A DNA stretch of 64,000 nucleotides from Terriglobia bacterium. Its GTDB lineage: Bacteria; Acidobacteriota; Terriglobia; Terriglobales; Acidobacteriaceae. Under the pieces are notes generated by a model. It saw only the letters and a list, made by a program, of their open reading frames with translations. It was not told the DNA's origin and searched no databases. The position numbers and the translations under genes were made by a program. Each line of letters begins with the position of its first letter. Position 1 is the first letter of the stretch. The stretch spans positions 98,181 to 162,180 of the forward strand of contig JAIQGE010000023.1 of NCBI GenBank assembly GCA_020072815.1, given 5' to 3'. Below, piece by piece: positions 53,814-61,992 of the stretch.

Positions 53814-55241
53814 ATGCGTTGGAGTGTAGCGGTGGTGCTTTGGCTGGCGTCGACAGTAGCATGGGCCCAGGAAGGCGCGCTACATGCGGACTTCCGGCGC
53901 GAGGGCGAACGGGTGTCGGATGCTTGCGGAAACTTCAGCCTTAAAGCGGTGCCGGGATGCGCGATTGCGCTGTTTACCGACCATCCGCTGCACATTGCAG
54001 CGGGCAGCATGCCACCGCAGAACGGATTCGGGATGGGAGGGGCATTCGTCACGGCGAAGAACACGAAGAATTGGCTGATGAGTTGGGACGTGGACGCAGT
54101 GGGAGCCACCAGTGGATCTTGGCGAGCGGGCGGGTACATGAAGATGGTGCATACACCGGCGGTCGTGATCCACCCGATTATTCCCACGTCCGGCGAAGGA
54201 TCGGCCGCATCGCCTGAGACAAAAAAGAAGAAACCCACTGTCAAGGTTCATCCCTACACGGTTTTCAATCTCTACGCGCAAACGATTTCGCTGAACAAGC
54301 TGAATTTCTTCGGCCTGGGCAACGACACGACGCTCGGTGGAGCGTCGGTGTTCGGCATGAGACAAACGATCGTGGGTGCTAGCGTGATCAAGCCGGTGTT
54401 CGAGTGGCCGGCGATCAGCAGCCTTAACCTTTCGCTGATTGGAGAAGTGAATGGCCGATTCACTGATATTCGCGGGGCGCTCGGACAATCCGCGCCGTCG
54501 ATTGAGACGGTATATACCGACGTCAGCGCGCCGGGGCTGAGCAGCCAGCCGGGATTCATTCAACTGGGTGAGGGAGTTCGCATCAAGCCGGTCATTGGAG
54601 ACCACTTGCAGTTGAACTATGTGGCAAACTTTCAGCAGTTTGTAGCCCCATCGAACTCGCAGAATTCGTTTTTGCGGTGGACCGTGGACTTGGACCACAC
54701 CTTCTTCCTGTACGGGTACACGAAATCGGCGCCCAAGAGTGTGGATGCGAACGGTCCGGATGAATGTGCGCCTGCTAACCAAAAGTGCCCGGAAGTCTCG
54801 CACTCGCGTAACCTGAACGGCTCCATAGGAATCAGGGTGCTGCTATCGGAATCGATGACATCAGGAACGAGTGCGGTGCCCTTCTATTTCCAGCAAACCC
54901 TTGGCGGATCGGACCTCAATAGCGCGTTGTCGCTCGGCAGCTATCAGGACTACCGGTTTCGCGCACCCAACCTTCTGTTGCTGCAAGAAAGTTTCGAGCA
55001 CTCAATCTGGGGTCCGTTTGGCCTGAAGTTCATGGCGGACCAGGGCCGCGTTGCTCTCACGCGGGGCGATCTCGGGTTCAGCCATCTAAAACACAGCTTT
55101 GCTGGCGGGCTCACGTTGCGGGCCGGAGGTTTTCCAATGGTTTCTTTGATGTTTGCCTGGGGCGGACCCGAAGGCCATCACAACATTTTCAATATGAACA
55201 CGTCGCTGCTGGGGGGATCAGCGCGACCGAAGCTGGACTAG
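53814..55241 (+). CDS. Outer membrane beta-barrel protein of unknown function
   Basis: ATG 53814 follows GGAGGTGT directly, and the product begins MRWSVAVVLWLASTVAWAQ, a signal peptide; an upstream ATG at 53802 is less well placed. The 475-residue mature region alternates hydrophobic/polar residues as an outer-membrane barrel. Motifs such as NFFGLGNDTT, LNLSLIGEVNGRF and FYFQQTLGGSDL resemble the surface-antigen/BamA-like barrel (FFGLGN ... Q-LGG). It lacks POTRA domains. The adjacent phosphoesterase and basic protein suggest a surface-phosphate or lipid function, but this is speculative. Confidence 0.7.
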   Translation: MRWSVAVVLWLASTVAWAQEGALHADFRREGERVSDACGNFSLKAVPGCAIALFTDHPLHIAAGSMPPQNGFGMGGAFVTAKNTKNWLMSWDVDAVGATSGSWRAGGYMKMVHTPAVVIHPIIPTSGEGSAASPETKKKKPTVKVHPYTVFNLYAQTISLNKLNFFGLGNDTTLGGASVFGMRQTIVGASVIKPVFEWPAISSLNLSLIGEVNGRFTDIRGALGQSAPSIETVYTDVSAPGLSSQPGFIQLGEGVRIKPVIGDHLQLNYVANFQQFVAPSNSQNSFLRWTVDLDHTFFLYGYTKSAPKSVDANGPDECAPANQKCPEVSHSRNLNGSIGIRVLLSESMTSGTSAVPFYFQQTLGGSDLNSALSLGSYQDYRFRAPNLLLLQESFEHSIWGPFGLKFMADQGRVALTRGDLGFSHLKHSFAGGLTLRAGGFPMVSLMFAWGGPEGHHNIFNMNTSLLGGSARPKLD

Positions 55242-55662
55242 ACAGCTCTTCTGCGAAATTTACTGTTGACCCGCCGCAACGCGCTTAAAGAGCAGCTTCA
55301 GCTCTTCCGTTTCCTGGCAGTCGTCTCTTCTAGCCGTCTCTTCTATTGAATACTTCCGCTCAAGTGCACCGGAATGCTTTCCTCCGTCGCCCCTTGAATC
55401 ATATCCAGAGTGAGGGCGGACCCACCGGCTGCCTGTCCGCCACTTCCTGATCAGAATGATTCAGGCGATGCGATGGTAATGTCGAGCACCACGCCCATGA
55501 CTCCGTGCACAGGCAGCGCCGATATAGAGAAACTACGATTAACCACCCGGCCAGCTATCACTTGTCAGTCAGCACCGCTCTCGATTCGTCGATGTCGTCA
55601 ATGTCTTGGCGCAGCCGGATTCAGCTTCTTGAGTTTGGCAGCATTTGGGCTGAATATGGAAG
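55242..55662. other. Gene-free stretch left of the IS element
   Basis: About 420 bp. A plus-strand frame at 55410-55685 runs into the IS and has no features of a real gene. No terminator hairpin or RNA gene was recognised. Confidence 0.4.
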
Positions 55663-55717
55663 TGTCCGGCCTGAGACATAGGTAACAGAACGTACCGGAG
55701 ACACGGGTTACACTTTT
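55663..55717 (+). repeat. Left terminal inverted repeat of the IS
   Basis: The sequence begins TGTCCGGCCTGAGACATAGG and ends GGGTTACACTTTT. It matches the right end with two or three differences. Confidence 0.9.
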
Positions 55718-55743
55718 CGGCCTGAGGAGGGGCCGAGGAGGGG

Positions 55744-56918
55744 ATGCCATGGAAGGAAAGTTCTGTTATGGACGAACGGATGCGCTTTGTGATTCGGCTC
55801 AAAGACGGGGAGAGCATGACCTCGTTGTGCCGTGAGTTTGGGATTTCCCGCAAGACGGGATACAAGATCCTGGACCGCTTTGAGCATTGCGGTGTGGAAG
55901 GGTTAAGCGATCGTGCGCGTCGGCCGCATCGCTATGCCAACCAACTGCCTGCACAAGTGGAAGCTGCGATCGTGGCAGCCAAACACGAAAAACCTCATTG
56001 GGGAGCGCGCAAGATCTACGAGCTGCTGCTGCTGCGTCGATTGCCTTCGCACGTGAAGGTGCCAGCTCGCAGCACCATTCATGCCATTATGGATCGACAC
56101 GGTCTGGTGGCCAGGGCCAGCCGGGCCAGGACACGTGCCGAGGGAACGCCGCTCTCTGCTGGGCTGAACCCGAATGACTTGTGGTGTACCGACTACAAGG
56201 GCGAGTTTCAGCTTGGCAACTAGCGCTACTGTTATCCGTTAACGGTCACCGATTACGCCTCGCGCTATTTGCTGTTGTGCGAGGCCATGGATTCCACCCG
56301 CGAGCAGCCCGCTTTCCTGGGTTTGAACGATTGTTTCGGGAACGCGGCTTGCCCCAAGCGATTCGTTCCGACAATGGCCTTCCCTTCGCTTCCCCCAACG
56401 GACTCTTCAACCTCTCGAAACTGTCTGTGTGGTGGTTGCGCTTGGGGATCAGTATCGAACGGATTCGCCCGGGTCATCCCCAACAAAATGGCCGCCACGA
56501 GCGCATGCATCTGACGCTGAAAAACGAAACCACTCGGCCGGCCGGTGCTAACCTTCTGCAACAGCAGGCCAAGTTCGATGCCTTCGTCGAGGAGTTCAAT
56601 TGCGAAAGGCCGCATGAAGCTCTCAACATGCAGTGTCCAGGCCAGGTTTACACTGTCTCAGCCCGACCCTATCACGGCATTCCCGATCCCCATTACCCAT
56701 TTCACGACCAGACTGTCGTAGTCACCAACTGCGGCCGCCTTTGCCTTTATCGCAAGAAAATCAATCTCAGTTCCAGCCTGGCCGGCCAAGCTGTCGGTGT
56801 CAAAGAGGTAGACGACGGCTTCTGGCTCGTCAGCTTCATGAACTATGATCTTGGTTATATAGACTTGGAGGAGAAAACCCTGCAGCCTCTCGAAAACCCC
56901 TTCGGGGCAAAAGTGTAA
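55744..56918 (+). pseudogene. IS481-like transposase, broken by a stop and a frameshift
   Basis: The first frame encodes an N-terminal HTH (SMTSLCREFGISRKTGYKIL), a second HTH-like part and the start of the rve/integrase core (NDLWCTDYKGEFQLGN). A TAG at 56221-56223 ends it. In the same frame after the TAG the protein continues (RYCYPLTVTDYASRYLLLCEAMDS). A one-base deletion near 56318-56325 then throws the rest into the next frame (FERLFRERGLPQAIRSDNGLPFA, RPGHPQQNGRHERMH), where the catalytic D and E are intact. At least two inactivating changes make it non-functional. Confidence 0.88.
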
Positions 56919-56964
56919 CCCGTGTTTCCGGTACGTTCTGTTACCTATGTCTCAGGACCGGACA
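56909..56964 (-). repeat. Right terminal inverted repeat of the IS
   Basis: Read on the minus strand it begins TGTCCGGTCCTGAGACATAG and ends GGTTACACTTTT. The transposase stop codon (56916-56918) lies inside it. Confidence 0.9.
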
Positions 56965-56973
56965 AAGAGATTC

Positions 56974-57051
56974 TGGCGACCCCGGCAGGATTCGAACCTG
57001 CGACCCTCTGCTTAGAAGGCAGATGCTCTGGTCCAACTGAGCTACGGGGTC
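56974..57051 (-). tRNA. tRNA-Arg (anticodon TCT)
   Basis: Read on the minus strand, all arms fold. The acceptor is GACCCCG/CGGGGTC with G discriminator and encoded CCA. The D-arm is GCTC...GAGC, the anticodon arm TCTGC-CTTCTAA-GCAGA, the variable loop GGGTC, and the T-arm GCAGG-TTCGAAT-CCTGC. It flanks an integrase gene on one side and an IS on the other. Confidence 0.97.
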
Positions 57052-57120
57052 CTAATAGTATTTTAGCGCGAAAGAGTGCAGCCCCGAACCTCTTGCTTCC
57101 CTTTTCGGTTTCTCCGGTCC

Positions 57121-58230
57121 TTACGAACCAGACACTTTGCTGCCCTCGTATGCCAGCAAAAGCTCCAGAGCGGCGTCAACCGGAATGCCCAGACGTTTCG
57201 CGTTTTCCTTAACCCCTGCGAGCATTGGGAAAGAACTCTTTCCTGTCGCCCTTCTTGCTTTGTCTCGTTCTGTTGGCATTGCCACCAAGCGGTCCACGGC
57301 AACCTTTTTTGCTTCAACCCGTATGTGACTGTAGTAGCGCACGGCCTTTTCGGATACGTGCCCTGCAATGGCCCGTACCGTCTCGTCGGGGGCGCCGCAC
57401 TCCAGCAATTTCGTAATGGCCTGGTGCCGAAAGCAGGTGGGCGTTACCCAAGGCAGGCCGGCTGCGCTCGCAATTTTCTTGAACGCCGCGCGAATGAAGC
57501 AGGAACTGGCCGGCCGTTCGGGATCATACAGTCCCCTCTTGACGCGATACGCAATCAGGTAGTGATGGGGCTCGCAAGACCCGTGTTCTTTGGCCACTTT
57601 CAGGAGCTCCTGAGCGGCGCGCACGGCAACCTCGTTGAGGGGGACGCCTCTGACCCTATGCTGGTTTTTCACTGGCGCCGCGACCTGGATCACGGGCGGA
57701 TCGTCCTTCAACCGGAGATGCGCGAGCCGGAGCGCGCGGAGTTCACATCCTGAAATCGTTGTGTTGGCGGTGAGCAAGGACGCGTAGCAGGCGGTTTTCC
57801 AAACCGGCCGTTGCGACGCGAAACGGAAGAAGCGCTCCTCTTCTTCTGTGGTCAAGACTCGCGCCGGCGCCCAGTTCGATTCGGGCAAGCGCTCGTAGTA
57901 TCTGCTGATAGGATGCCAGAGGTCGGCCAGGGCCAGCACCTGCGCGAGAGCATTGAGCTCGTGGTTGATGCAGGAGGCTCCGGCCCTGCCGCGGCCCTCC
58001 CCCTCTGTGCTTCGCCATTTCTGGTAGTCACGAAAATGGGCCTCATGCAGCGATGAAAGGGGCTTCTCTGCGCCGAAGAATTTCACCAGATACCGGAAAT
58101 GAAACCGGTAGTTTTCAAGCGTGCGAGGTTTGAGCTGCAGCTGACGCCGTTCCAAATAGATTTTGAAAGATTGTTCCAGCGTCGTGTCTGCTGCGATGGG
58201 TGCCGAGTTTGAGGGGCTTGAATGGATCAC
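57121..58230 (-). CDS. Tyrosine-type site-specific integrase
   Basis: The 369-residue protein has an N-terminal SAM-like core-binding domain (SFKIYLERRQLQLKPRTLENY). Its catalytic domain has Arg in SGCELRALRLAHLR, PVKNQHRVRGVPL around the beta-turn Lys, TPTCFRHQAI (box II Arg), AGHVSEKAVRYYSH (His and the nucleophile Tyr). The His of the usual H-x-x-R box is replaced by Thr (T-C-F-R). It lies 70 bp upstream of tRNA-Arg on the same strand, the usual target class. The gene looks complete. Confidence 0.85.
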   Translation of the reverse strand: MIHSSPSNSAPIAADTTLEQSFKIYLERRQLQLKPRTLENYRFHFRYLVKFFGAEKPLSSLHEAHFRDYQKWRSTEGEGRGRAGASCINHELNALAQVLALADLWHPISRYYERLPESNWAPARVLTTEEEERFFRFASQRPVWKTACYASLLTANTTISGCELRALRLAHLRLKDDPPVIQVAAPVKNQHRVRGVPLNEVAVRAAQELLKVAKEHGSCEPHHYLIAYRVKRGLYDPERPASSCFIRAAFKKIASAAGLPWVTPTCFRHQAITKLLECGAPDETVRAIAGHVSEKAVRYYSHIRVEAKKVAVDRLVAMPTERDKARRATGKSSFPMLAGVKENAKRLGIPVDAALELLLAYEGSKVSGS

Positions 58231-58421
58231 GGCCGTGGAGTCTAAATCACTTCCTGAATATGCGGGAGTGGCTCTTCATAGACAGGGTGATTTGGTCTGC
58301 GCGCTCGAACGTGATAATTGAAACGGGCGCCAGGTTCAGGAACCCAATAAAAATATGTTCCGCGAGAGACCGCTCAGCTCGGCGTTTCTACAAATCATGG
58401 TCGCTTAGAAACCGGCCATAG

Positions 58422-58550
58422 TCGTTGCTCTCCAGCCAACGATACAAGGGCACGTGGAGTCTCAGCGTTACCCGCAACCGCCGTTTGACGTTTCGCATGG
58501 ATACCGCAGAGCGTGAAATCTGCGACGTAGATTTGGAAGACTATCACTAG
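58422..58550 (+). pseudogene. C-terminal remnant of HigB-like toxin
   Basis: After an in-frame TAG at 58419-58421 the frame reads RYKGTWSLSVTRNRRLTFRM ... CDVDLEDYH and stops at 58548-58550. The WSLSVTRNRRLTF core and the DVDLEDYH end are those of HigB/RelE-type toxins. Upstream the frame is open but not recognisable and the stop interrupts it, so the toxin is dead or truncated. It is 18 bp before higA, the normal order. Confidence 0.65.
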
Positions 58551-58568
58551 AGAGAGGGAATAAACGCT

Positions 58569-58871
58569 ATGCCTATGAAGAACCCGCCCCACCCTGGAGA
58601 TTTCATTCGGACCGAGATTATCAAGCCCACAGGCCTCTCGGTAACGGCTGCGGCCGCGGCGCTCCAGGTCTCTCGGCCCGCGCTCTCCAGCCTGCTGAAC
58701 GGTAAGGCAGGCCTTTCTGGAGATATGGCGCTGCGCATCGAAAAAGCATTCGGGGTGAAGATGGACACGCTCATGCGGATGCAAGCCTCCTACGACATCG
58801 CCCAAACCCGCAAGCGCGAAAGGAAAATCCACGTTCGGAGGATTCACACGCTTGCCAACGTTCACGCATAA
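58569..58871 (+). CDS. higA: HigA-family XRE antitoxin
   Basis: The 100-residue protein begins PMKNPPHPGDFIRTEIIKPT and continues GLSVTAAAAALQVSRPALSSLLNGKAGLS and MALRIEKAFGVKMDTLMRMQ. This is a textbook HigA helix-turn-helix with its proline-rich N-terminus. GAGAGGG precedes the ATG. The upstream toxin is broken, so it may survive as an orphan antitoxin or regulator. Confidence 0.88.
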   Translation: MPMKNPPHPGDFIRTEIIKPTGLSVTAAAAALQVSRPALSSLLNGKAGLSGDMALRIEKAFGVKMDTLMRMQASYDIAQTRKRERKIHVRRIHTLANVHA

Positions 58872-58923
58872 GGAACTCAGCACTCGATGGACAGGTGCGT
58901 CGATGCGGTCCAGGAGTATCTCG

Positions 58924-61263
58924 TTAGGTAATTTGGAACAGGACCCCCTGTTCGGGAACCAAGCCCTGAGAACCGCGGCGCGGTTTACGTGCGCTGGCGG
59001 CCGCCTGTCCAAACACCAGGACCTGACTTGGGTTCAGGACCGCGTCAATCAAAGGATGCGATTGGGGCTGAGATTGGCCTGCCGTTGCCGCTAAATCGGG
59101 CACCGCTCCTGGTTCGATGGTTGTGCTTTCCGCACACGCCGGAAATAACCGCTGGTGCTCGGCATTAAGGCACTTCCAGACCGCATCAGCCGATTCGCCA
59201 ATCCCGTTCTTCTCCACCAGTTCCTTGGCCATGGAGGTAAGCATGTCATCGTCTTCGTCCAGGGTTTGCAGCCCCTCGCCGGCAAACTTGCCTTCCATGG
59301 CCAGGGCCACGAGCAACTTCTTCCCCATCAGCCGGAGACACTTGACTTGCATGGTGCCTTCATAACACAGGAACTTCACGCGAACTGGCTGCCGCTGCCC
59401 GATTCTCCAGGACCTTCGGCTGGCCTGGCGCAGAGTGTGCAGCGAGTACCCGGATTCATAAAAGATGATGGTGGGTGCGAACAGCAGATCGAGGCCGGTC
59501 TCCACCAACCGGGGATGTGCGATGAAAACCTGAACACCCTCTTTGAGCCGCCGCTCGTACCAGGCCTCGCGTTTTGCGGTGTCGATGTTGGAACGCATGA
59601 TGGCGCAAGAAATCCCCTCTTGCTGGAGGATCCGTTCCAGGCGCGCAGTCACGTCCCGCTTCTGCGTGTACACCGCAAAGACCTGGCACCTTCTGCCTTC
59701 GGCCAGTTCTTTCTTGATTTCCTCTACCAGCCTGCGCTCTTTTGAATAAACAAATTGCTCGGGCAGGTCCGCAGGCTCAGCAATCAGAAACCGCTGCCGT
59801 CGGCCATCTTCGTCGATCTCTGAACCATAGAGCTTTCCCAGCCCGTAGGGATGGTCGGGATAAAGCAGCAGCGCATTGAGCATGATGCTCAGCACGGAGC
59901 GGTTGCCGCGGTGCGCCTTCAGCGCCTCGCTCATGTCTTCTTCCAGCCGTTCGTAGGCTGCGCCCATGGGTGCGTCCATCGGAACCTGAATGACCGATTC
60001 CTCATAGGGCGGCAGGGCGTCGGAGATGTCCTCCAGGAAGACAAAGGCGCAGGTATCCATGAGGAAATCGCCAAAGAGCAAGGGCGATGCTCCCGGCTTG
60101 CGCCGAACCGTTACCGTGGTCTTTCCATCGGAACAGGCGTTCTCCGCTGGCGTGATCTTGGTGATGGTTTCAAGGACACCGTAATCCTGGGCAAACGCTG
60201 ACCGTCCCGTGGTTCCCCACTCATAACCCTTGCTGATCATCCGTGGGGCTTGCAGCCGGAAGAGAATGTTGTAGAGATCGTCGGCATAGCCGCCCAGGAG
60301 AGTGCCGGTCATGCCCAGGGTCCGCTCGGCGCAGGCAGCAAGCGCCCCCATCGCGTTGCCCTGTGCCGTGTCCCCGGCCAATTGGTGCAGTTCGTCGCAA
60401 ATCGCGTAGTCGAAGAACCCGTCCATGTAACGGCTGATGAAATCCACGGGCGCTACACGCGGAATCTTTTTGTTGTCGGCCTGCCAGAGCGGAGCATAAC
60501 GGCCCCGACAGCCTTTCTCGCTCAATTCCGTAAGGACTTCAGAGATTCTCACCTTCTCAAAGTCTTGACTGGTCAGCCGGCCCTCGTCGGTCATGACCGG
60601 CGCTCCACTTGCTGGATTCACCACGCACCCGCGATGCCGGCCGGAACGAGGCACCTGGTACGCATGCCGCCAGAAGTAGCCAAGTTTGGCCCGGTCCCGG
60701 CCTACGATGAAGAGGGTGGGCCTGCCGCAAAGCGCCTCCCAGCGCTTGCGAGCCGACGGATAGCCTTTGCACAGGCGCAAGTCGGTCAGGGTTGTCCGCA
60801 ATCCGTCGCGCACGATTGAGCCGCGCCTGAACCTGACTTCGTTGATTCCGTGGGGCGAATTCTCAGCGCCGCCGTTGCGCAGATCGTCCACCAGAAACAC
60901 CCGAATGCCGGGAATGGTATACAGGGCTTCCCTCGCCCACTTTTCGACGATGTGCGGTGGGACCATAGCCAGCGCCGTGAATGGGCGCCGATCACTGTGG
61001 ACGTACATGGCGCCGAGCGAAATCAGGGTCTTCCCGGTTCCGCACTCCGCAATCACGTTAGCAGTACGAGCCTGGTTCCACCTCTTCACGATCCCCATGA
61101 TGGCCAGGGTCTGTGCCGGAAACGGCTGCCGGAGTAATGCGCTGAGGTGCGGCGAAGGAGGATCGTCAACCTGGTGGAGCGCCGGATAAGTGCTCAGAAT
61201 GCGTTCGCCCAGCTCATTCGAGTGGGCTCTCATGTAATCAAAGAGTGTGGAGATAGGCTGCAT
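58924..61263 (-). CDS. SNF2/DEAD-like superfamily 2 helicase
   Basis: The 779-residue protein has motif I (AECGTGKTLIS) near residue 72 and TALAMVPPHIVEKWAREAL (motif Ia). Motif II is an unusual DELH in YAICDELHQLAGD near 280, and TLGMTGTLLGG is motif III. The second domain shows CQVFAVYTQKRDVTARLERIL, VFIAHPRLVETGLDLL and RQASRRSWRIGQRQPV, the SNF2/Rad54-like motifs IV-VI. It is an ATP-dependent DNA translocase or helicase, likely of island or conjugative-element origin. It ends 52 bp from higA, convergently. The partner protein is unknown. Confidence 0.8.
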   Translation of the reverse strand: MQPISTLFDYMRAHSNELGERILSTYPALHQVDDPPSPHLSALLRQPFPAQTLAIMGIVKRWNQARTANVIAECGTGKTLISLGAMYVHSDRRPFTALAMVPPHIVEKWAREALYTIPGIRVFLVDDLRNGGAENSPHGINEVRFRRGSIVRDGLRTTLTDLRLCKGYPSARKRWEALCGRPTLFIVGRDRAKLGYFWRHAYQVPRSGRHRGCVVNPASGAPVMTDEGRLTSQDFEKVRISEVLTELSEKGCRGRYAPLWQADNKKIPRVAPVDFISRYMDGFFDYAICDELHQLAGDTAQGNAMGALAACAERTLGMTGTLLGGYADDLYNILFRLQAPRMISKGYEWGTTGRSAFAQDYGVLETITKITPAENACSDGKTTVTVRRKPGASPLLFGDFLMDTCAFVFLEDISDALPPYEESVIQVPMDAPMGAAYERLEEDMSEALKAHRGNRSVLSIMLNALLLYPDHPYGLGKLYGSEIDEDGRRQRFLIAEPADLPEQFVYSKERRLVEEIKKELAEGRRCQVFAVYTQKRDVTARLERILQQEGISCAIMRSNIDTAKREAWYERRLKEGVQVFIAHPRLVETGLDLLFAPTIIFYESGYSLHTLRQASRRSWRIGQRQPVRVKFLCYEGTMQVKCLRLMGKKLLVALAMEGKFAGEGLQTLDEDDDMLTSMAKELVEKNGIGESADAVWKCLNAEHQRLFPACAESTTIEPGAVPDLAATAGQSQPQSHPLIDAVLNPSQVLVFGQAAASARKPRRGSQGLVPEQGVLFQIT

Positions 61264-61440
61264 AGAAGTCCATGGTTCGGGAGGAATTTAGAAACAGAAG
61301 ACAAGAAACCAGTCGGTTTTGGGCTTGAGCCGTCGGTGGTTGCGAGGGAGCAAGGCTGGCCTACGTGACTTCCGCTCTTAGCATTGTTCTTGGTTGGAGG
61401 GCCAGCCCAATTCAGCGGAAATGGGAGTATCATTTTGCTG

Positions 61441-61852
61441 GTGAAGAGAAGGAAAGAACTTCCCCTCAGAAAGCGCCACAGCCGCTCCTGGCTGGGGAAG
61501 AAACCCCGTATTGGTTTCCGCGGCTACCCTATCGCTACCGTGGCCTTCTACGGACCCACCGATAGACTGGCCACCAAGGTTGCGGTGAGCATCATCCTCA
61601 CCGAGAGCGGCCGGCCGGATAGTCTGCAACGCTGGTGCTCCGACGGTGGACGCGACGAACGCCATGATCCCGCTATCGGCGAACAGGTCCTGGCCTTTCT
61701 CAAAACCCACGCTCCCCGCTCTACGGTAGTCGCCGACCGGATCCTCGGCTGCCCCCAACGAAGAGGGCACGGATTACCCGGAAGGAATGTCCTGTCCTGA
61801 CTGCCCCGATTGGACCGGACGGGACCGCTTCACCCACGAGCGGGTGCATTGA
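61441..61852 (+). pseudogene. Conserved protein of unknown function with a C-run frameshift
   Basis: GTG 61441 opens KRRKELPLRKRHSRSWLGKK, RIGFRGYPIATVAFYGPTDRLATKVAVSIIL and VVADRILGCP. The run of five C at 61752-61756 then shifts the frame. Ignoring one C restores NEEGTDYPEGMSCPDCPDWTGRDRF to the stop at 61850-61852. The restored sequence has two Cys pairs and a family-like consistent ending. Similar proteins exist in other bacteria as hypothetical proteins, but no function is known to me. It is either a true pseudogene or a homopolymer sequencing error. Confidence 0.65.
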
Positions 61853-61992
61853 AGACTTTGTTTTGCGGACGGCGGGATATCGGAGCGCGATCTTCACGAG
61901 GGATTGCACCCCAGCAGCCAAACTCGCCCTCCATGGCCAGATCGAGCAACGCCTTTTCCGGCTCCAATCTGCGGTGCGTTGACACTAGCGGC

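Larger units (their letters stand above)
55663..56964. mobile_element. IS481-like insertion sequence (1.3 kb), inactivated
   Basis: The element is bounded by about 55-bp near-perfect terminal inverted repeats starting TGTCCGG (55663-55717 and 56909-56964) and carries one transposase gene with a nonsense and a frameshift mutation. The outer ten bases of the right end carry one extra base compared with the left. The flanks share only AAG, so a target duplication is unclear. The right end stops 9 bp before the tRNA-Arg 3' end. Confidence 0.85.

Noticed and set aside
53880..54803. Minus-strand ORF of 307 codons
   Set aside because: Antisense to the outer membrane protein gene.
55410..55685. Plus-strand ORF of 91 codons left of the IS
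   Set aside because: It runs into the IS inverted repeat and has no coding features.
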